Source: Parablautia intestinalis (GTDB lineage Bacteria; Bacillota; Clostridia; Lachnospirales; Lachnospiraceae). From it: a stretch of DNA of 64,000 nt. The position numbers and the translations under genes are program-made. Below, piece after piece: positions 36,779 through 46,665 of this stretch. The stretch spans positions 62,001 through 126,000 of the forward strand of contig RAYQ01000005.1 in assembly GCA_003612395.1 (NCBI GenBank), written 5' to 3'. The notes under the pieces were generated by a model that had not been told where the DNA came from, did no database searches, and saw only the letters and a list, made by a program, of their open reading frames with translations. Position 1 is the first letter of the stretch; every line of letters begins with the position of its first letter.

Positions 36779-37630
36779 ATGAGATTTCTTATACTTGGGG
36801 GAAGTGGATATCTTGGCTCTAAAATGGTAAATGAACTGGCCGCAGACAAGCATTACATTGTAGCCACCAAAAGAATGGAATCCAATACAGACAGAGTAAA
36901 CTCTAATAATGTTTTATGGATTCCGGCGCATACAGATGCTGTTAAAACGGCAATGCTATATGAACCTGAGCCGTTTGACTGGGTATTAAATATGGCCTGC
37001 AATTATGGAAAAAGCAATATGCTATATAATAATTGTATTGCAGCGAACTTCCTGTTTCCGCTTGAAATATTAAATCTTGCGATAGAATTCGGAGTTCGCA
37101 ATTATCTTACTATTGGTACAAGCCTCCCAGATGAATTTAATATATATGCATTATCTAAAAATATGTTAGCCAGGTTTGGCAAATTCTATGCAGATAAACA
37201 TAACATTAATTTTGTATCATTAAAGCTGGAAATGTTTTATGGTTCAGACGAACCGGTAGACAGATTTCTGCCCAGCTTAGTTAGAAAGTGCAAAAATAAT
37301 GAGGTTCTTAACGTTACAATCGGGACTCAGCTCAGAGATATTATTGCAATACAGGATGTAGTGCAAGCAATTATTCACATTATAAATTTTGGAGTTAAAG
37401 GCTATAAGGAGATTCCCATTGGAACAGGAGAGGCACCGAGCATACGAGAAATTGTGGAATTTGTTCATACTGAAACACAATCTAATTCTCAAATATGTTT
37501 TGGTGCTATCCCGATGAGACCAAATGAACCGGATTGTGTAGCTGATATAAGTAAATTAAAGGAGATGGGGTTTAGTTGTCAATATTCATGGAAAACAGGT
37601 TTACAGAAAATGATACAAAATATTGAATAA
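36779..37630 (+). CDS. SDR family sugar-nucleotide reductase/epimerase
   Basis: The 283-residue NAD(P)-binding protein has LILGGSGYLGSKM at the start, LTIGTSLPDEFN and a catalytic YALSK, then DIIAIQDVVQAIIHI and GTGEAPSIREIV. It is shorter than epimerases of the GalE type and resembles CDP-abequose/paratose synthase-like or dTDP-sugar reductases. A 4-keto reduction is the most likely role. No attached module. Confidence 0.8.
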   Translation: MRFLILGGSGYLGSKMVNELAADKHYIVATKRMESNTDRVNSNNVLWIPAHTDAVKTAMLYEPEPFDWVLNMACNYGKSNMLYNNCIAANFLFPLEILNLAIEFGVRNYLTIGTSLPDEFNIYALSKNMLARFGKFYADKHNINFVSLKLEMFYGSDEPVDRFLPSLVRKCKNNEVLNVTIGTQLRDIIAIQDVVQAIIHIINFGVKGYKEIPIGTGEAPSIREIVEFVHTETQSNSQICFGAIPMRPNEPDCVADISKLKEMGFSCQYSWKTGLQKMIQNIE

Positions 37631-37736
37631 GGTAAAAATGAAGTACTGATATTTAGAAGCTAAGATAACAGTTAGAAATAACATTGGTAAAATGGCAATA
37701 TGGAACAATTATTATAGATTCACAAGGAGGCCCTAC

Positions 37737-38468
37737 ATGACTGAAGCGTGGCAGGAAATTCTCATGTATACAGTAAAAAATAGAAAAGGCAAATTTGCAC
37801 TTTATCCATTTGGGAATAATGCATTACTTATCAAACAATTTTTAAATAATGTTTTAGGTGTGTCAGAAAAAATGAGAATTGATAACGGGTATTCCAACTT
37901 TACGGATTATGTTGTACCAGTGGATTCTATTACAAAAATCAACGACTATCAAGAATACATATATATTATATCTTCTATAGCACATTGCTTTTCACATGAA
38001 TTATTACTCAGAGGGGTAACAGAAAAAAATATTGTGTTATGTTACCCGGAATATACCACTTGCATTAAAAGACTTGTCGCTTATAATGACGCAATAATAT
38101 TTTTGCTAAAAAAGCTAAACCCAAAGAGTATATATGATGCACAATTATTTTTTGCTAGTGGATTGGGAAAAAGTTTATACTCAGGAATCGGGTACAGAAC
38201 TGAGTTTTTGGCAGAAATTGAGTTGTATGCTGATAAAGATAAAATAGTACAATTATTTCCTGCTCAGAAGAAAATGTATACCGAAATGCAAAGTGATAAT
38301 GTCGATATGATTCTCTGCGTTAACAGTTTTGACGTTTCTATGAAAGATTTGAAGTATAAGAATATGATTGTTATTTCCCAAAATCCAATTATGGAACTGG
38401 AAGAAATTAAGAATTATAAATTTATGTATAGCTATTTATATGTATATATTTTAGGGGGAGTTTCATAA
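37737..38468 (+). CDS. Uncharacterised protein with a divergent Rossmann-like N-terminus
   Basis: ATG 37737, six bases after AGGAGG, is chosen over an upstream ATG at 37692. The product is 243 residues. The start GKFALYPFGNNALLIKQFL and YIYIISSIAHCF recall the shared module in diverged form. The rest (KSIYDAQLFFASGLGKSLYSG, then MILCVNSFDVSM) matches no family I recognise. Its stop overlaps the next ATG by one base, so it is coupled to the DUF4422 gene. Confidence 0.6.
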   Translation: MTEAWQEILMYTVKNRKGKFALYPFGNNALLIKQFLNNVLGVSEKMRIDNGYSNFTDYVVPVDSITKINDYQEYIYIISSIAHCFSHELLLRGVTEKNIVLCYPEYTTCIKRLVAYNDAIIFLLKKLNPKSIYDAQLFFASGLGKSLYSGIGYRTEFLAEIELYADKDKIVQLFPAQKKMYTEMQSDNVDMILCVNSFDVSMKDLKYKNMIVISQNPIMELEEIKNYKFMYSYLYVYILGGVS

Positions 38469-39211
38469 TGGGAAAGGAATATAAAGTATTTTGTTGTACA
38501 CATATAGATACAGAGTGTTTTAATGATCCGTTATATACTTTATTACATACAGGAGCTGACTACGATGGGAAAAAATATAAAAATATGTTAGCCGATAATA
38601 CTGGCGACAATATTTCGAATAAAAAGGATAAATTTGACGGCTTGGTTACAGGGTTATACTGGATATGGAAAAATACGAATTATGAAATAACAGGAATATG
38701 CTCTTATAGAGGATATATGAGTTATGACGGTAAGAAGCCTATTGGGCTAAATGAAACAAAGGAATTATTTGAAAATAAACAAATTGATTTTATAGCCGCA
38801 AGGGCCGAAGTACCTATGTCTATATATGCCACTACTAAAAAGTATGAAGCAGAAATTTTTGCAAGAAATATGCATAATCCTTTTGAGTACCTGAGAGAAG
38901 CTGTTGAATATGTTGATCCGGCGTATTTAAATGCATTTGACCATGTAATGTATAAAGGCAGCATATTAAATTGTAGACATACATTTATAACAAGGAGAAA
39001 ATATTTTGCTCTTTATTGCGAATGGATATTTAATGTTATGACTAAATATGACCAAATTTTAAAGGAAAAGCATTATCAGTTTTCCGGATATCGCTTTTAT
39101 GGAGGAATAATAGAAATAATGGAGAGAGTATGGATTATCAACAATCCAATTAATGTATTGGAATTACCAATCATAATGATAACAGAGCAAAATGTCGGCT
39201 ATATAAATTAA
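38468..39211 (+). CDS. DUF4422 domain protein, probable glycosyltransferase
   Basis: The 247-residue protein is DUF4422 alone: VFCCTHIDTECFND, LADNTGDNISNKK, LVTGLYWIWKN and GICSYRGYMSY, with a late HTFITRRKYFALYCEWIF. It is a shorter, more diverged relative of the proteins at 11002 and 49535 and lacks their module. The gene before it encodes a module-like protein that could supply that part separately. It ends its operon. Confidence 0.8.
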   Translation: MGKEYKVFCCTHIDTECFNDPLYTLLHTGADYDGKKYKNMLADNTGDNISNKKDKFDGLVTGLYWIWKNTNYEITGICSYRGYMSYDGKKPIGLNETKELFENKQIDFIAARAEVPMSIYATTKKYEAEIFARNMHNPFEYLREAVEYVDPAYLNAFDHVMYKGSILNCRHTFITRRKYFALYCEWIFNVMTKYDQILKEKHYQFSGYRFYGGIIEIMERVWIINNPINVLELPIIMITEQNVGYIN

Positions 39212-39718
39212 AGGTGTTAGTAAGTAAATAGGTTAGTAAGGCTATATCAAAGTCAAACCAGCTTCCCTTATAGCTTTGTTGCTATGATAATAATTTGTGC
39301 TTGTTAGCACCAGCACTACATCCGTCAGCCGGTGATAATACCTTCAATATTTCGATAGTCAGCCCCAAAGAGCATTATATCTGTTAATCTGGGACAAAGG
39401 TTTGGTCAAACTTCGATACATCGCCGAGGCAGACTGCGTTTATTTCAGGAAGCTGCTGAAGTGACATGAGCGCCTTATGTCTCATGTCAAAGACCGCTTA
39501 GTGGGAGCAGCCGATTTTATCAGCTGTATAATCAATGACGTTTCTATGGAAAGTGTCATTGATAATCATATGTCATACTTCCGGCGGAAAATGTGAATTT
39601 GACATAATGGTATGGGTGGCAGGGACAAAAGTTTTTTCCCTGGACTTACAGAAAAAATGCGGCTGATAAGCAGTTCCTTATTCGTTATAGTAAATAACTT
39701 GGATCTGGAGGTTTAAAA
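39212..39718 (+). other. Intergenic region with a decayed coding remnant
   Basis: About 39393-39597 on the + strand reads like former coding sequence: GLVKLRYIAEADCVYFRKLL, a stop, then HERLMSHVKDRLVGAADF and SMESVIDNHMSYFRRKM. I do not recognise the family. The remainder, up to the TGGAGG ribosome site of the next gene, shows nothing clear. Confidence 0.4.
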
Positions 39719-40816
39719 ATGTTACATGTACTAAAAAAAGAATGTGAATTAGGAAGACCAATTGTTGTATTTGGTGCAGGTGAGACTGGAGAAAGAGTGA
39801 TTAAAATTCTCCAAAAAAATAATATTAAAATTCACTATATCTGTGATAATGATGTAAATAAGCAGGGAAAGCTTTTTCATACTTATAAAGTGTTGGCAGC
39901 AAATGAAATACAATATATTGATAGCCCCATTGTAATAGTAGCAAGCCTCTACTTTAAAGAAATTGAAAAGCAACTCATAGAATTAGGTGTTAATTCTATC
40001 GTTATATACAAGGAATTATTTTTAAAAAAGAATGTTCTATATGAAAAGTTAGTTTTTCCATGCTGCTCGTCTCCCAAAGTTTCTATTGTACTAACTGTTT
40101 TTAATGGATGGAAATATACATATGAATGCTTAAAATCAATATTGCACGCAAAAACTAATATACCATATGAAGTAATAGTAGGTGACAATGTATCTACAGA
40201 TGAAACAAAGAATATGGAACAATATGTTGAAAATATTACGATAATTCATAACAAAGAAAATTTGGGATATTTGAGAAATTGTAATGAAACATCCAAACAT
40301 GCAAAAGGGAAATATATGGTTTTATTATCTAATGATGTAAAAATTATCTCAGATTATTGGATGGATAAATGGGTTGAATCGTTTATAAAAGATAATTCAA
40401 TAGGCGCTTTAGGCGGAATTGTATATGGATGGGATTTAGAAGATGCTAACTTTGGCTATTCCGTTAATGAAAAAGTGGAATTTATTGCCAATAGAGAAAA
40501 AAACGGAATTTATGATGTAGACTACTTATGCCCCGCATGTATTTGCTTCCAGACAGCTATTTGGAGAAAAATAGGCGGATATGACGAGCTATTTTGCCCT
40601 GCATGGTACGAAGATATAGATATTTATTGTGAATTGCGAAAACACGGTTATAGATTAGTTCTTGACACTAATGTACAATATGTCCACTACGAAAATGTCA
40701 CATATGGGATAACCAGAAATCAGGATTCTGTTTTTTGGCAAAACCATCAAAAATTTATTGATAAATGGTCAAAGCATTGGGAGTATGTTACTGCTGTTAA
40801 AAGCATTACAATTTAA
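39719..40816 (+). CDS. GT2 glycosyltransferase with N-terminal Rossmann module
   Basis: The 365-residue protein carries the module at the N-terminus (PIVVFGAGETGERVIKIL, IVIVASLYFKEI, to about residue 100). The GT2 domain begins SIVLTVFNGWKYTYEC, with ENLGYLRNCNET, LLSNDVKIISDYW and GGYDELFCPAWYEDIDIYCE, as in rhamnosyltransferase-type enzymes. Here the module precedes the catalytic domain, while in the GT2s at 33147 and 35545 it follows. TGGAGG defines the start. First gene of the operon running to 43213. Confidence 0.88.
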   Translation: MLHVLKKECELGRPIVVFGAGETGERVIKILQKNNIKIHYICDNDVNKQGKLFHTYKVLAANEIQYIDSPIVIVASLYFKEIEKQLIELGVNSIVIYKELFLKKNVLYEKLVFPCCSSPKVSIVLTVFNGWKYTYECLKSILHAKTNIPYEVIVGDNVSTDETKNMEQYVENITIIHNKENLGYLRNCNETSKHAKGKYMVLLSNDVKIISDYWMDKWVESFIKDNSIGALGGIVYGWDLEDANFGYSVNEKVEFIANREKNGIYDVDYLCPACICFQTAIWRKIGGYDELFCPAWYEDIDIYCELRKHGYRLVLDTNVQYVHYENVTYGITRNQDSVFWQNHQKFIDKWSKHWEYVTAVKSITI

Positions 40817-40890
40817 GCTGTTTTATACACAATTTAATATACTTGCAGTATATAAATATCAGAAAGGCTGGACATAGGAGGCAGATAAAT

Positions 40891-41817
40891 ATGAGAGCTA
40901 TTATAACAGGAGCAACCGGATTTATCGGCCAATGGTTAGTAAAAGAATTATACCAGACCGGATTTGATATAACGGTCATTGTATATACGTTAAAAAATGT
41001 TCCGGATATATGGAAAGAAAATATAGATGTAGTAAAATGTGATATAGCCCATTATCAAGATTTACAGAAGCATCATTTTCGGTATACTAATTATGATTTT
41101 TTCTTTCATTTAGCGTGGGCCGGAACATCCGGCACGGAGAGGGCCGATTTTAATCTACAGTTAAAAAATAGCTATGCGGCCTGCGAAGCGGTGAATCTTG
41201 CCAAACGATTATCATGCCGTAGATTTATAAATGCCGGAAGTATCATGGAATATGAAGCAATGGCTTACGTCCCTCGGGATGGCACAGAGCCTTCATCCGG
41301 ATATATGTACAGCATTTCAAAGTTAACAGCTGACTTTATGGCAAAAACGCTGGCCGTCCGGGAAAATATAGACTATATCAATATCATTATATCTAATATT
41401 TATGGTGCAGGTGAAAAATCAGCCCGGTTCTTAAACCAGCTCTTGCGAAAATTGATATCTAACCAAAAAATTCCACTTACAGCCGGAGAGCAGTTATATG
41501 ACTTTATTTATGTAACAGATGCCGTTAAGGGAATCATTCTAGCCGCTCAAAAGGGAAAAAATTGTTCTTCTTATTACATTGGAAATCAGGCTCCGCAGCC
41601 ATTAAAACAATTTATTCTTCAGGCAAAAGAGGTATTAAAAAGTGATTCTGAATTAGCATTTGGTGAAGTTGCTTTTAAAGGTGCAAAGCTTACATATAAA
41701 GAGTTTGACACAAACAAATTGTACGATTTGGGATTTAAGACTGAAATATCCTTTCAAAAGGGTATTCAGATGACTGCCGAATGGATAAAAAAGGAGGGGG
41801 TCTCAGATGGACTTTAA
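40891..41817 (+). CDS. SDR family sugar-nucleotide epimerase/reductase
   Basis: From ATG 40891, with AGGAGG eight bases upstream, it has 308 residues. The N-terminal motif is AIITGATGFIGQWLV, the catalytic YxxxK is in MYSISKLTADF, and NIYGAGEKSARF and LYDFIYVTDAVKGI follow. It lies directly before an RmlC-like epimerase (overlapping by 11 bases) and RfbF, so it probably reduces or epimerises the same nucleotide sugar, likely a CDP-4-keto-6-deoxyhexose. That last point is inference. Confidence 0.84.
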   Translation: MRAIITGATGFIGQWLVKELYQTGFDITVIVYTLKNVPDIWKENIDVVKCDIAHYQDLQKHHFRYTNYDFFFHLAWAGTSGTERADFNLQLKNSYAACEAVNLAKRLSCRRFINAGSIMEYEAMAYVPRDGTEPSSGYMYSISKLTADFMAKTLAVRENIDYINIIISNIYGAGEKSARFLNQLLRKLISNQKIPLTAGEQLYDFIYVTDAVKGIILAAQKGKNCSSYYIGNQAPQPLKQFILQAKEVLKSDSELAFGEVAFKGAKLTYKEFDTNKLYDLGFKTEISFQKGIQMTAEWIKKEGVSDGL

Positions 41818-42364
41818 TATTCAGGATTTACCGCTACAAGGGGCAAAGCTCATTTCTCCTTTTTATATTCAGGATGAAAGAGGATATTTCCAAAAAAACT
41901 ATGAAAAAGATATTTTTGAACAATGGGATCTTTGTACTGATATTTATGAAAGTTTTGAATCTTCTTCTAAATGCGGAGTGATAAGAGGACTGCATTTCCA
42001 GACATTAAAACCGCAATCCAAGATAGTGAGGGTTATCCGTGGAACTGTAAGGGATGTTATTGTGGATTTAAGAAAAGATTCCGAGACATTCGGAAAGTAT
42101 ATAGATGTAATTTTATCAGATAAAAATCACTTAAGTCTGTGGGTGCCAAAAGGGTTTGCACATGGTTTTGAAGTTTTGTCAGAAGAAGCTATTACTTCCT
42201 ATATATGTATAGGTAAATACTTAAAAAGCTATGATTCAGGGATAAGATGGAACGACAAAGAATTAAATATTAAGTGGGAAACCAAATACCCTATTGTATC
42301 TGACAGGGATTCCCGATTGATGAGCTTTAGGGAATATAAAGAAAATTATAATGAAAGCTGGTAA
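41807..42364 (+). CDS. RmlC-type NDP-4-keto-6-deoxysugar 3,5-epimerase
   Basis: The 185-residue cupin has the RmlC signature: DERGYFQKNYEKDIF, GVIRGLHFQTLKPQSKIVRV with the catalytic histidine, SLWVPKGFAHGFEVLSEEA and SGIRWNDKELNIKW. RmlC acts on dTDP-4-keto-6-deoxyglucose at C3 and C5. The neighbouring RfbF suggests the substrate here may be the CDP form instead. GGAGGGGG upstream gives a strong start. Confidence 0.9.
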   Translation: MDFNIQDLPLQGAKLISPFYIQDERGYFQKNYEKDIFEQWDLCTDIYESFESSSKCGVIRGLHFQTLKPQSKIVRVIRGTVRDVIVDLRKDSETFGKYIDVILSDKNHLSLWVPKGFAHGFEVLSEEAITSYICIGKYLKSYDSGIRWNDKELNIKWETKYPIVSDRDSRLMSFREYKENYNESW

Positions 42365-42436
42365 TAATATACTTCCAAACTTTCTATTGACAGCAGTACC
42401 GCAAGCAGATCTTGCGGCATGCAGGAGGATAAATTT

Positions 42437-43213
42437 ATGAAAGTAGTAATTTTAGCCGGAGGATACGGAACCCGGATAAGCGAGGAAAGCCATTTAAAAC
42501 CAAAGCCCATGGTAGAAATCGGAGGCAAGCCAATTCTCTGGCACATCATGAAAGAATATTCCGCATGGGGATTCAATGATTTTATTATTTGTGCCGGATA
42601 TAAACAGAACGTTATAAAAGAATGGTTCGCCAATTACTATTTACATAACAGTGACGTGACATTCAATTTCAGGAAAGGCGGGGATATGACTGTTCACAAC
42701 AATGTGTCTGAACCATGGGAAGTAACAATAGTCGATACCGGACTGGACACCATGACAGGAGGGCGAATTAAGCGCATCCGTCAATATATGGAAAACGAAA
42801 CGTTTATGATGACCTATGGGGACGGTGTTTGCGATGTGAATATAAAAGAGCTTCTTCATTTTCATAAAGCAGGTGGAAAGATTGTTACTTTGACATCCGT
42901 TTATTCCGGACAGAAGTTTGGCGTTTTGGATATTGATAATGATGCTGATATCATATCTTTCCGCGAAAAGCAGCATGCGGATGGGGCCAGAATCAATGGT
43001 GGCTATATGGTTTTAGAGCCCAGCGTGTTTGAATATCTGAAAGATGATAATACCATTTTTGAACAGGAACCTCTTGAAAAATTGGCAAACGAGAGGCAGG
43101 TTAAGGCATATCAGCATGATGGCTTCTGGCAGTGTATGGACACTTTAAGGGACAGAGAAAAGCTGGAATTATTATGGGAAAGCGGAAATGCCCCATGGAA
43201 AGTTTGGAATTGA
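42437..43213 (+). CDS. rfbF: Glucose-1-phosphate cytidylyltransferase (RfbF)
   Basis: ATG 42437, with GGAGG upstream, gives 258 residues. The signature is KVVILAGGYGTRISEESHLK with KPMVEIGGKPILWHIM and TYGDGVCDVNI, ending FWQCMDTLRDREKLELLWES. This is canonical RfbF, more so than the leftward copies. It is the last gene of its operon, followed by a terminator. The copy at 61359 is nearly the same protein, with about nine in ten residues identical by eye. Confidence 0.93.
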   Translation: MKVVILAGGYGTRISEESHLKPKPMVEIGGKPILWHIMKEYSAWGFNDFIICAGYKQNVIKEWFANYYLHNSDVTFNFRKGGDMTVHNNVSEPWEVTIVDTGLDTMTGGRIKRIRQYMENETFMMTYGDGVCDVNIKELLHFHKAGGKIVTLTSVYSGQKFGVLDIDNDADIISFREKQHADGARINGGYMVLEPSVFEYLKDDNTIFEQEPLEKLANERQVKAYQHDGFWQCMDTLRDREKLELLWESGNAPWKVWN

Positions 43214-43238
43214 TAGTTAGTGGAAGAATTGTAGTATG

Positions 43239-43270
43239 AAAGGCATATGCGGTAAGGCACATGCCTTTTT
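43239..43270 (+). terminator. Rho-independent terminator after rfbF
   Basis: AAAGGCATATGC pairs with GCACATGCCTTT (one mismatch) around a six-base loop and runs into TTTTT. It ends the 39719-43213 operon. Confidence 0.8.
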
Positions 43271-43274
43271 GGGG

Positions 43275-43592
43275 CTAAATATCTAGCAGATTGGCAATTT
43301 CAGAAAAATTAATATACAGATCATCATAGATATTTATCTTGACAATGGACTCAAAAGGATGTTGAACGCTCACGATATTACCTTCAAAATAGTTTACAGT
43401 AACTGTCATTCTCCGCGGAACCACAATCCAATACTCCTGTACCCCGGCATTTTTGTAGTAATACAGCTTGCGGATATAATCATCTGACAGGCTGGCAGGA
43501 GAAACAATTTCAATGATGAAGTCCGGGGCACCGTTGCAGCGTTTTCCATCCAGCTTGTCTTTGTTGCAGATAATCTTATACCGGTCATTCTT
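43275..43592 (-). pseudogene. Uma2 (DUF820) nuclease-like gene, N-terminus lost
   Basis: The frame encodes the C-terminal half of an Uma2 protein: DKLDGKRCNGAPDFIIEIVS, RKLYYYKNAGVQEYWIVV. The family's PD-(D/E)xK core is partly present. Normal Uma2 proteins have about 190 residues and here about 105 remain, with a stop directly before them and no plausible start codon. It follows the small gene at 43767 with the order usual for such pairs. Confidence 0.78.
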
Positions 43593-43767
43593 TTATACGA
43601 TCAATTTCCGTCAGACTAACACCTGATGCCGAAAGAATGACTTTTAAATCTATATATCTTTCTTTCATAGCTTTATATACTTCCGATCCCTTTTCAGCCA
43701 ATAACATATAGCGTTGAATCCTTGAAAACTCTTCAACTGACAATTTTAACATTTCACCTTCAGTCAT
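43585..43767 (-). CDS. Small helical protein, function unknown
   Basis: The 60-residue product (SVEEFSRIQRYMLLAEKGS, then LTEIDRIKE) has a good AGGCGG ribosome site and no obvious family. It probably preceded the Uma2 gene as part of one operon. It is short, and whether it is still functional is open. Confidence 0.5.
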   Translation of the reverse strand: MTEGEMLKLSVEEFSRIQRYMLLAEKGSEVYKAMKERYIDLKVILSASGVSLTEIDRIKE

Positions 43768-43865
43768 ATGATCACCGCCTTTTCATATCTATAAATTGGT
43801 TGTTACAAAAAATTATAACAAAATAGGCAACGAGTGTAAACCCGGTTTCTTTTTAATGTGCAGAG

Positions 43866-43873
43866 GTCTTTAG
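43866..43873. repeat. Target site duplication of the IS66 element, left copy
   Basis: GTCTTTAG lies immediately outside the left inverted repeat and is repeated exactly at 46666-46673. Eight-base duplications are normal for IS66. Confidence 0.92.
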
Positions 43874-43916
43874 GTAAGCGTCAAATCCGACGCCCCTCCT
43901 AAAATTTAAGCGCCGC

Positions 43917-45554
43917 TTAACTGCGACGCTTGCTGTAACAATCAGCCGGCAAAGTTTTTGACCACGGCATGAGTGGTTCCAGCACGGATTGTTCTATATT
44001 CCCGTTTTTATCTATAAGCTGCGGCAGCTCCGTCAGCAGATGTTTGATGTAATAATAAACATTTAAGTTGTTTGCACGTGCGGTTTCGGTAATACTGTAA
44101 ATGATGGCACTTGCCTGGGCTCCGCGGACTGTATTGATGGTCATCCAGTTTTTCCTGCCTATTGTGAAATTTCTCAGTGCACGTTCCGATGCGGAATCAT
44201 CTATGGGAACTTCACCATCGGTCAGAAATACTTTGAGATACTCTTCCTGATTTATACTGTATGCAAGACCTTTTGCTGTTTCACTTTTGGGAAGGATCTG
44301 CCCCTGGCGGAAAGTATCTTTTACCCACGCAAAATATTCTTCAACCAGTGGTCTAATTGAAGCCTGTCTCTCTTTAAGGCGTTCCTGCGGGGAAAGATTT
44401 TTCAAAGTATTCTCAAGGTCATAGATGGCACCGATCCGCACCAGTGCCTTGTAGGCAGCTGAAGATTTAACTGCTTCGGCATTCCCTTTCCCCATTGCTT
44501 TGATGGCATTGGCAAAGTGGCGTCTTGCATGTGCAAAACAGTTTGCATTCATAATGCCTTCCTGTTCCCGGGCAAGCTTGTGGTACTGCTCCAGCCCATC
44601 CGTCATGAGTATTCCATTGAAGTTTTTGTAATACTCCTTTGGATGGCCACTGTGCCGTGTCTTCTGATATTCGTACACCACAATGGGCGGAACATCAGAA
44701 AGCTCCCCGGTCAGGTGTACCCACATGTAACTTTTGCTCCCTGCAGGCCTGCCGTCATGGATGACCTCCAAAGGGGTTTCATCACACTGGTTTACATGGG
44801 CCTTAAGCTGGCACTTTTTCATAAGGTCATACACTGGTTGAAAAAATCGTTCTGAAGACCAGACTGTCCAGTTTGACATGGTCTGCTTTGATAGAGTCAG
44901 ACCGTTTGCTTTAAAGTCCCTGGAAACACGGTCAAGTGGATTACTGTTTACATATTTGGCATTAATGATTGCAGCTTCCAGTGATGCGGTGGCGATACTG
45001 CCACGGAACAGGGTGCCCGGATGGTCTCCACGCAGGAATTCATCCTGATGCAGCCCGTCTGTTCCCACATATACTTTAATGATGTGTTTTTCGGCAATCC
45101 ACTTTGCCGGCTCAAAGCGTAACTGCCAGCAGATTTCATCCGGCATGCTTTTATAGTTACCTTCGCCAAATGTATTAATCAATTTTTCCTTTGATACATC
45201 GTGGGGGATTTCTTCCTGCGGAAAGTCCTTTAAATCTTCCTCTCGCTGTCCCTTTTTCTTGGGCTTACGGGGTTTCTTAAGGGCATCTTCAATCACTTCA
45301 TCAACGGTCGGCTCAGGATGCTGCGCATCATAACAGGCTTCAGCCTCATTGAAGAAGGAAAGCTGTCCTGTAATGGCATCCAGTGATTCTGTATGCCGTC
45401 CATAACGCTGCTGATCAGCCAGACGGATCTGTTCTATCAGATTCTCGTAATCATGCTCCAGCTTATCAAGACGGTCCTGCATCTGGCAGATAACCTTGTT
45501 CTTGGTATCATGATTCATGCGATTTAGTTCATCTGGTGTATATTTCTGACACAT
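43917..45554 (-). CDS. tnpC: IS66 transposase TnpC
   Basis: From ATG 45554 it has 545 residues. The N-terminal coiled region (QMQDRLDKLEHDYENLIEQI) is followed by the DDE transposase core: HVNQCDETPLEVI, GILMTDGLEQYHKLA, NCFAHARRHFA and IDDSASERALRNFTIGRKNW. It would catalyse strand transfer of the element. An ATG at 45584 is also in frame. Confidence 0.93.
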   Translation of the reverse strand: MCQKYTPDELNRMNHDTKNKVICQMQDRLDKLEHDYENLIEQIRLADQQRYGRHTESLDAITGQLSFFNEAEACYDAQHPEPTVDEVIEDALKKPRKPKKKGQREEDLKDFPQEEIPHDVSKEKLINTFGEGNYKSMPDEICWQLRFEPAKWIAEKHIIKVYVGTDGLHQDEFLRGDHPGTLFRGSIATASLEAAIINAKYVNSNPLDRVSRDFKANGLTLSKQTMSNWTVWSSERFFQPVYDLMKKCQLKAHVNQCDETPLEVIHDGRPAGSKSYMWVHLTGELSDVPPIVVYEYQKTRHSGHPKEYYKNFNGILMTDGLEQYHKLAREQEGIMNANCFAHARRHFANAIKAMGKGNAEAVKSSAAYKALVRIGAIYDLENTLKNLSPQERLKERQASIRPLVEEYFAWVKDTFRQGQILPKSETAKGLAYSINQEEYLKVFLTDGEVPIDDSASERALRNFTIGRKNWMTINTVRGAQASAIIYSITETARANNLNVYYYIKHLLTELPQLIDKNGNIEQSVLEPLMPWSKTLPADCYSKRRS

Positions 45555-45827
45555 AGAAACTGCCTTTCCTTTCAGACTGATCATAGCAGATATATGTAGA
45601 ATAATCCAACCGAACCGAGGAACAGCTTCGTCATTCTGCCATGCTTTCAGACTGCGTTAACAAGGCAGTAAAGCGCTTGGAAAATATAGGGTTTTCAAGG
45701 TTCAGATTTTGCCTTCAGGGAAAATATATGACGCTTTATATGTCGCTGCAGGCATCTGCCATATAGAAAAACAGATAAGTTATAAGGGAAAAAACAAAGG
45801 GGAAAAATTCTCTGTTTTGCACAATCA

Positions 45828-46184
45828 TTAATAAATTTTTCCGGGCTTCACATCCTTGACCTTCGGCTCTAATGGGTTTAATCCAAGCATCAGGTAATGG
45901 AACTGTTCTTCCGTAAGTTCCGCCGCTTCCTGCGTAGTCCGCGGCCATGACAGACGGCCATCTTCAAGGCGTTTGTACAGAAGAAGAAAGCCTGTTCCCT
46001 GCCAAAACAATCCTTTTATTCTGTCTGAACGTTGTCCGCAGAATAAAAAGAGCGTGCCTTTTTCAAAGGGATTCTGCTTATATTTGTCACCAATGATCAT
46101 GGCAAGCCCATCTATGCCTTTGCGAAGGTCCACCGTGCCACAGGCAAGCACCACCCGGCGGATGCCTGCAGCATCCTCAAGCAT
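45828..46184 (-). CDS. tnpB: IS66 accessory protein TnpB
   Basis: The 118-residue TnpB is recognised by CGTVDLRKGIDGLAMII, LFLFCGQRSDRIKGLFWQGT and LSWPRTTQEA. It is required with TnpA for IS66 transposition, but its exact role is not settled. Its start overlaps the tnpA stop by eight bases. Confidence 0.92.
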   Translation of the reverse strand: MLEDAAGIRRVVLACGTVDLRKGIDGLAMIIGDKYKQNPFEKGTLFLFCGQRSDRIKGLFWQGTGFLLLYKRLEDGRLSWPRTTQEAAELTEEQFHYLMLGLNPLEPKVKDVKPGKIY

Positions 46185-46566
46185 GGGATACCTCCCTGAG
46201 AATTCTTGACAGCAGGCTGTCAGAAATTTCATTGGAAATCCCGATTGACACGCTGTTATACTGGATAACAGCCACTGGGCTTTCATATGATTCAACCCGT
46301 GGTGAAATGCAGGATTGTGCTGTTTTTGCAGGGATAAGTATCTCTGTAAATGCAATTTCATTACCCGGATTTTCCTTTGAACCCGGAGACTGCATTTGCG
46401 CATAGGCTTCTTTACGAAATTTTCGGAGCCAGTAATAATACGCCTTTTCTTTTACACCGTTGTCGGAAAGCCATTGTTTGACAGAAATACCTTCCGCTCT
46501 TTCCTGACACTGGGTTATGATGGTCAGCCAGTTTGCACGGCGAACGTTGTGAGTTGTCTGATCCAT
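46177..46566 (-). CDS. tnpA: IS66 accessory protein TnpA
   Basis: The 129-residue protein has an N-terminal helix-turn-helix of IS66 TnpA type (ITQCQERAEGISVKQWLSD, KAYYYWLRKFRKEA). It probably binds the element ends. GAGG upstream of the ATG at 46566 supports the start. Confidence 0.88.
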   Translation of the reverse strand: MDQTTHNVRRANWLTIITQCQERAEGISVKQWLSDNGVKEKAYYYWLRKFRKEAYAQMQSPGSKENPGNEIAFTEILIPAKTAQSCISPRVESYESPVAVIQYNSVSIGISNEISDSLLSRILREVSHA

Positions 46567-46665
46567 GATAGTTCTACCTCCTCTAAAAAACTACTAGTTT
46601 TTTCGTGTTCTTTAGAGTATGGCATAAAAGCACTAACTATCCAAGGCGGTGGATTTGACGCTTAC

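Larger units (their letters stand above)
43874..46665 (-). mobile_element. Complete IS66 family insertion sequence
   Basis: The element is 2792 bp with inverted ends GTAAGCGTCAAATCC (43874-43888 and its complement at 46651-46665). The match continues imperfectly inward. It holds tnpA, tnpB and tnpC, transcribed leftward, and is flanked by an exact 8-bp target duplication. All three genes look intact, so it may still be mobile. It landed in a short intergenic stretch between the Uma2 pair and the GT8 gene. Confidence 0.95.

Noticed and set aside
43406-43588. 60-codon minus-strand frame starting MTGIRLSATKT
   Set aside because: It is out of frame with the Uma2 remnant, which explains the conserved residues in the same stretch.
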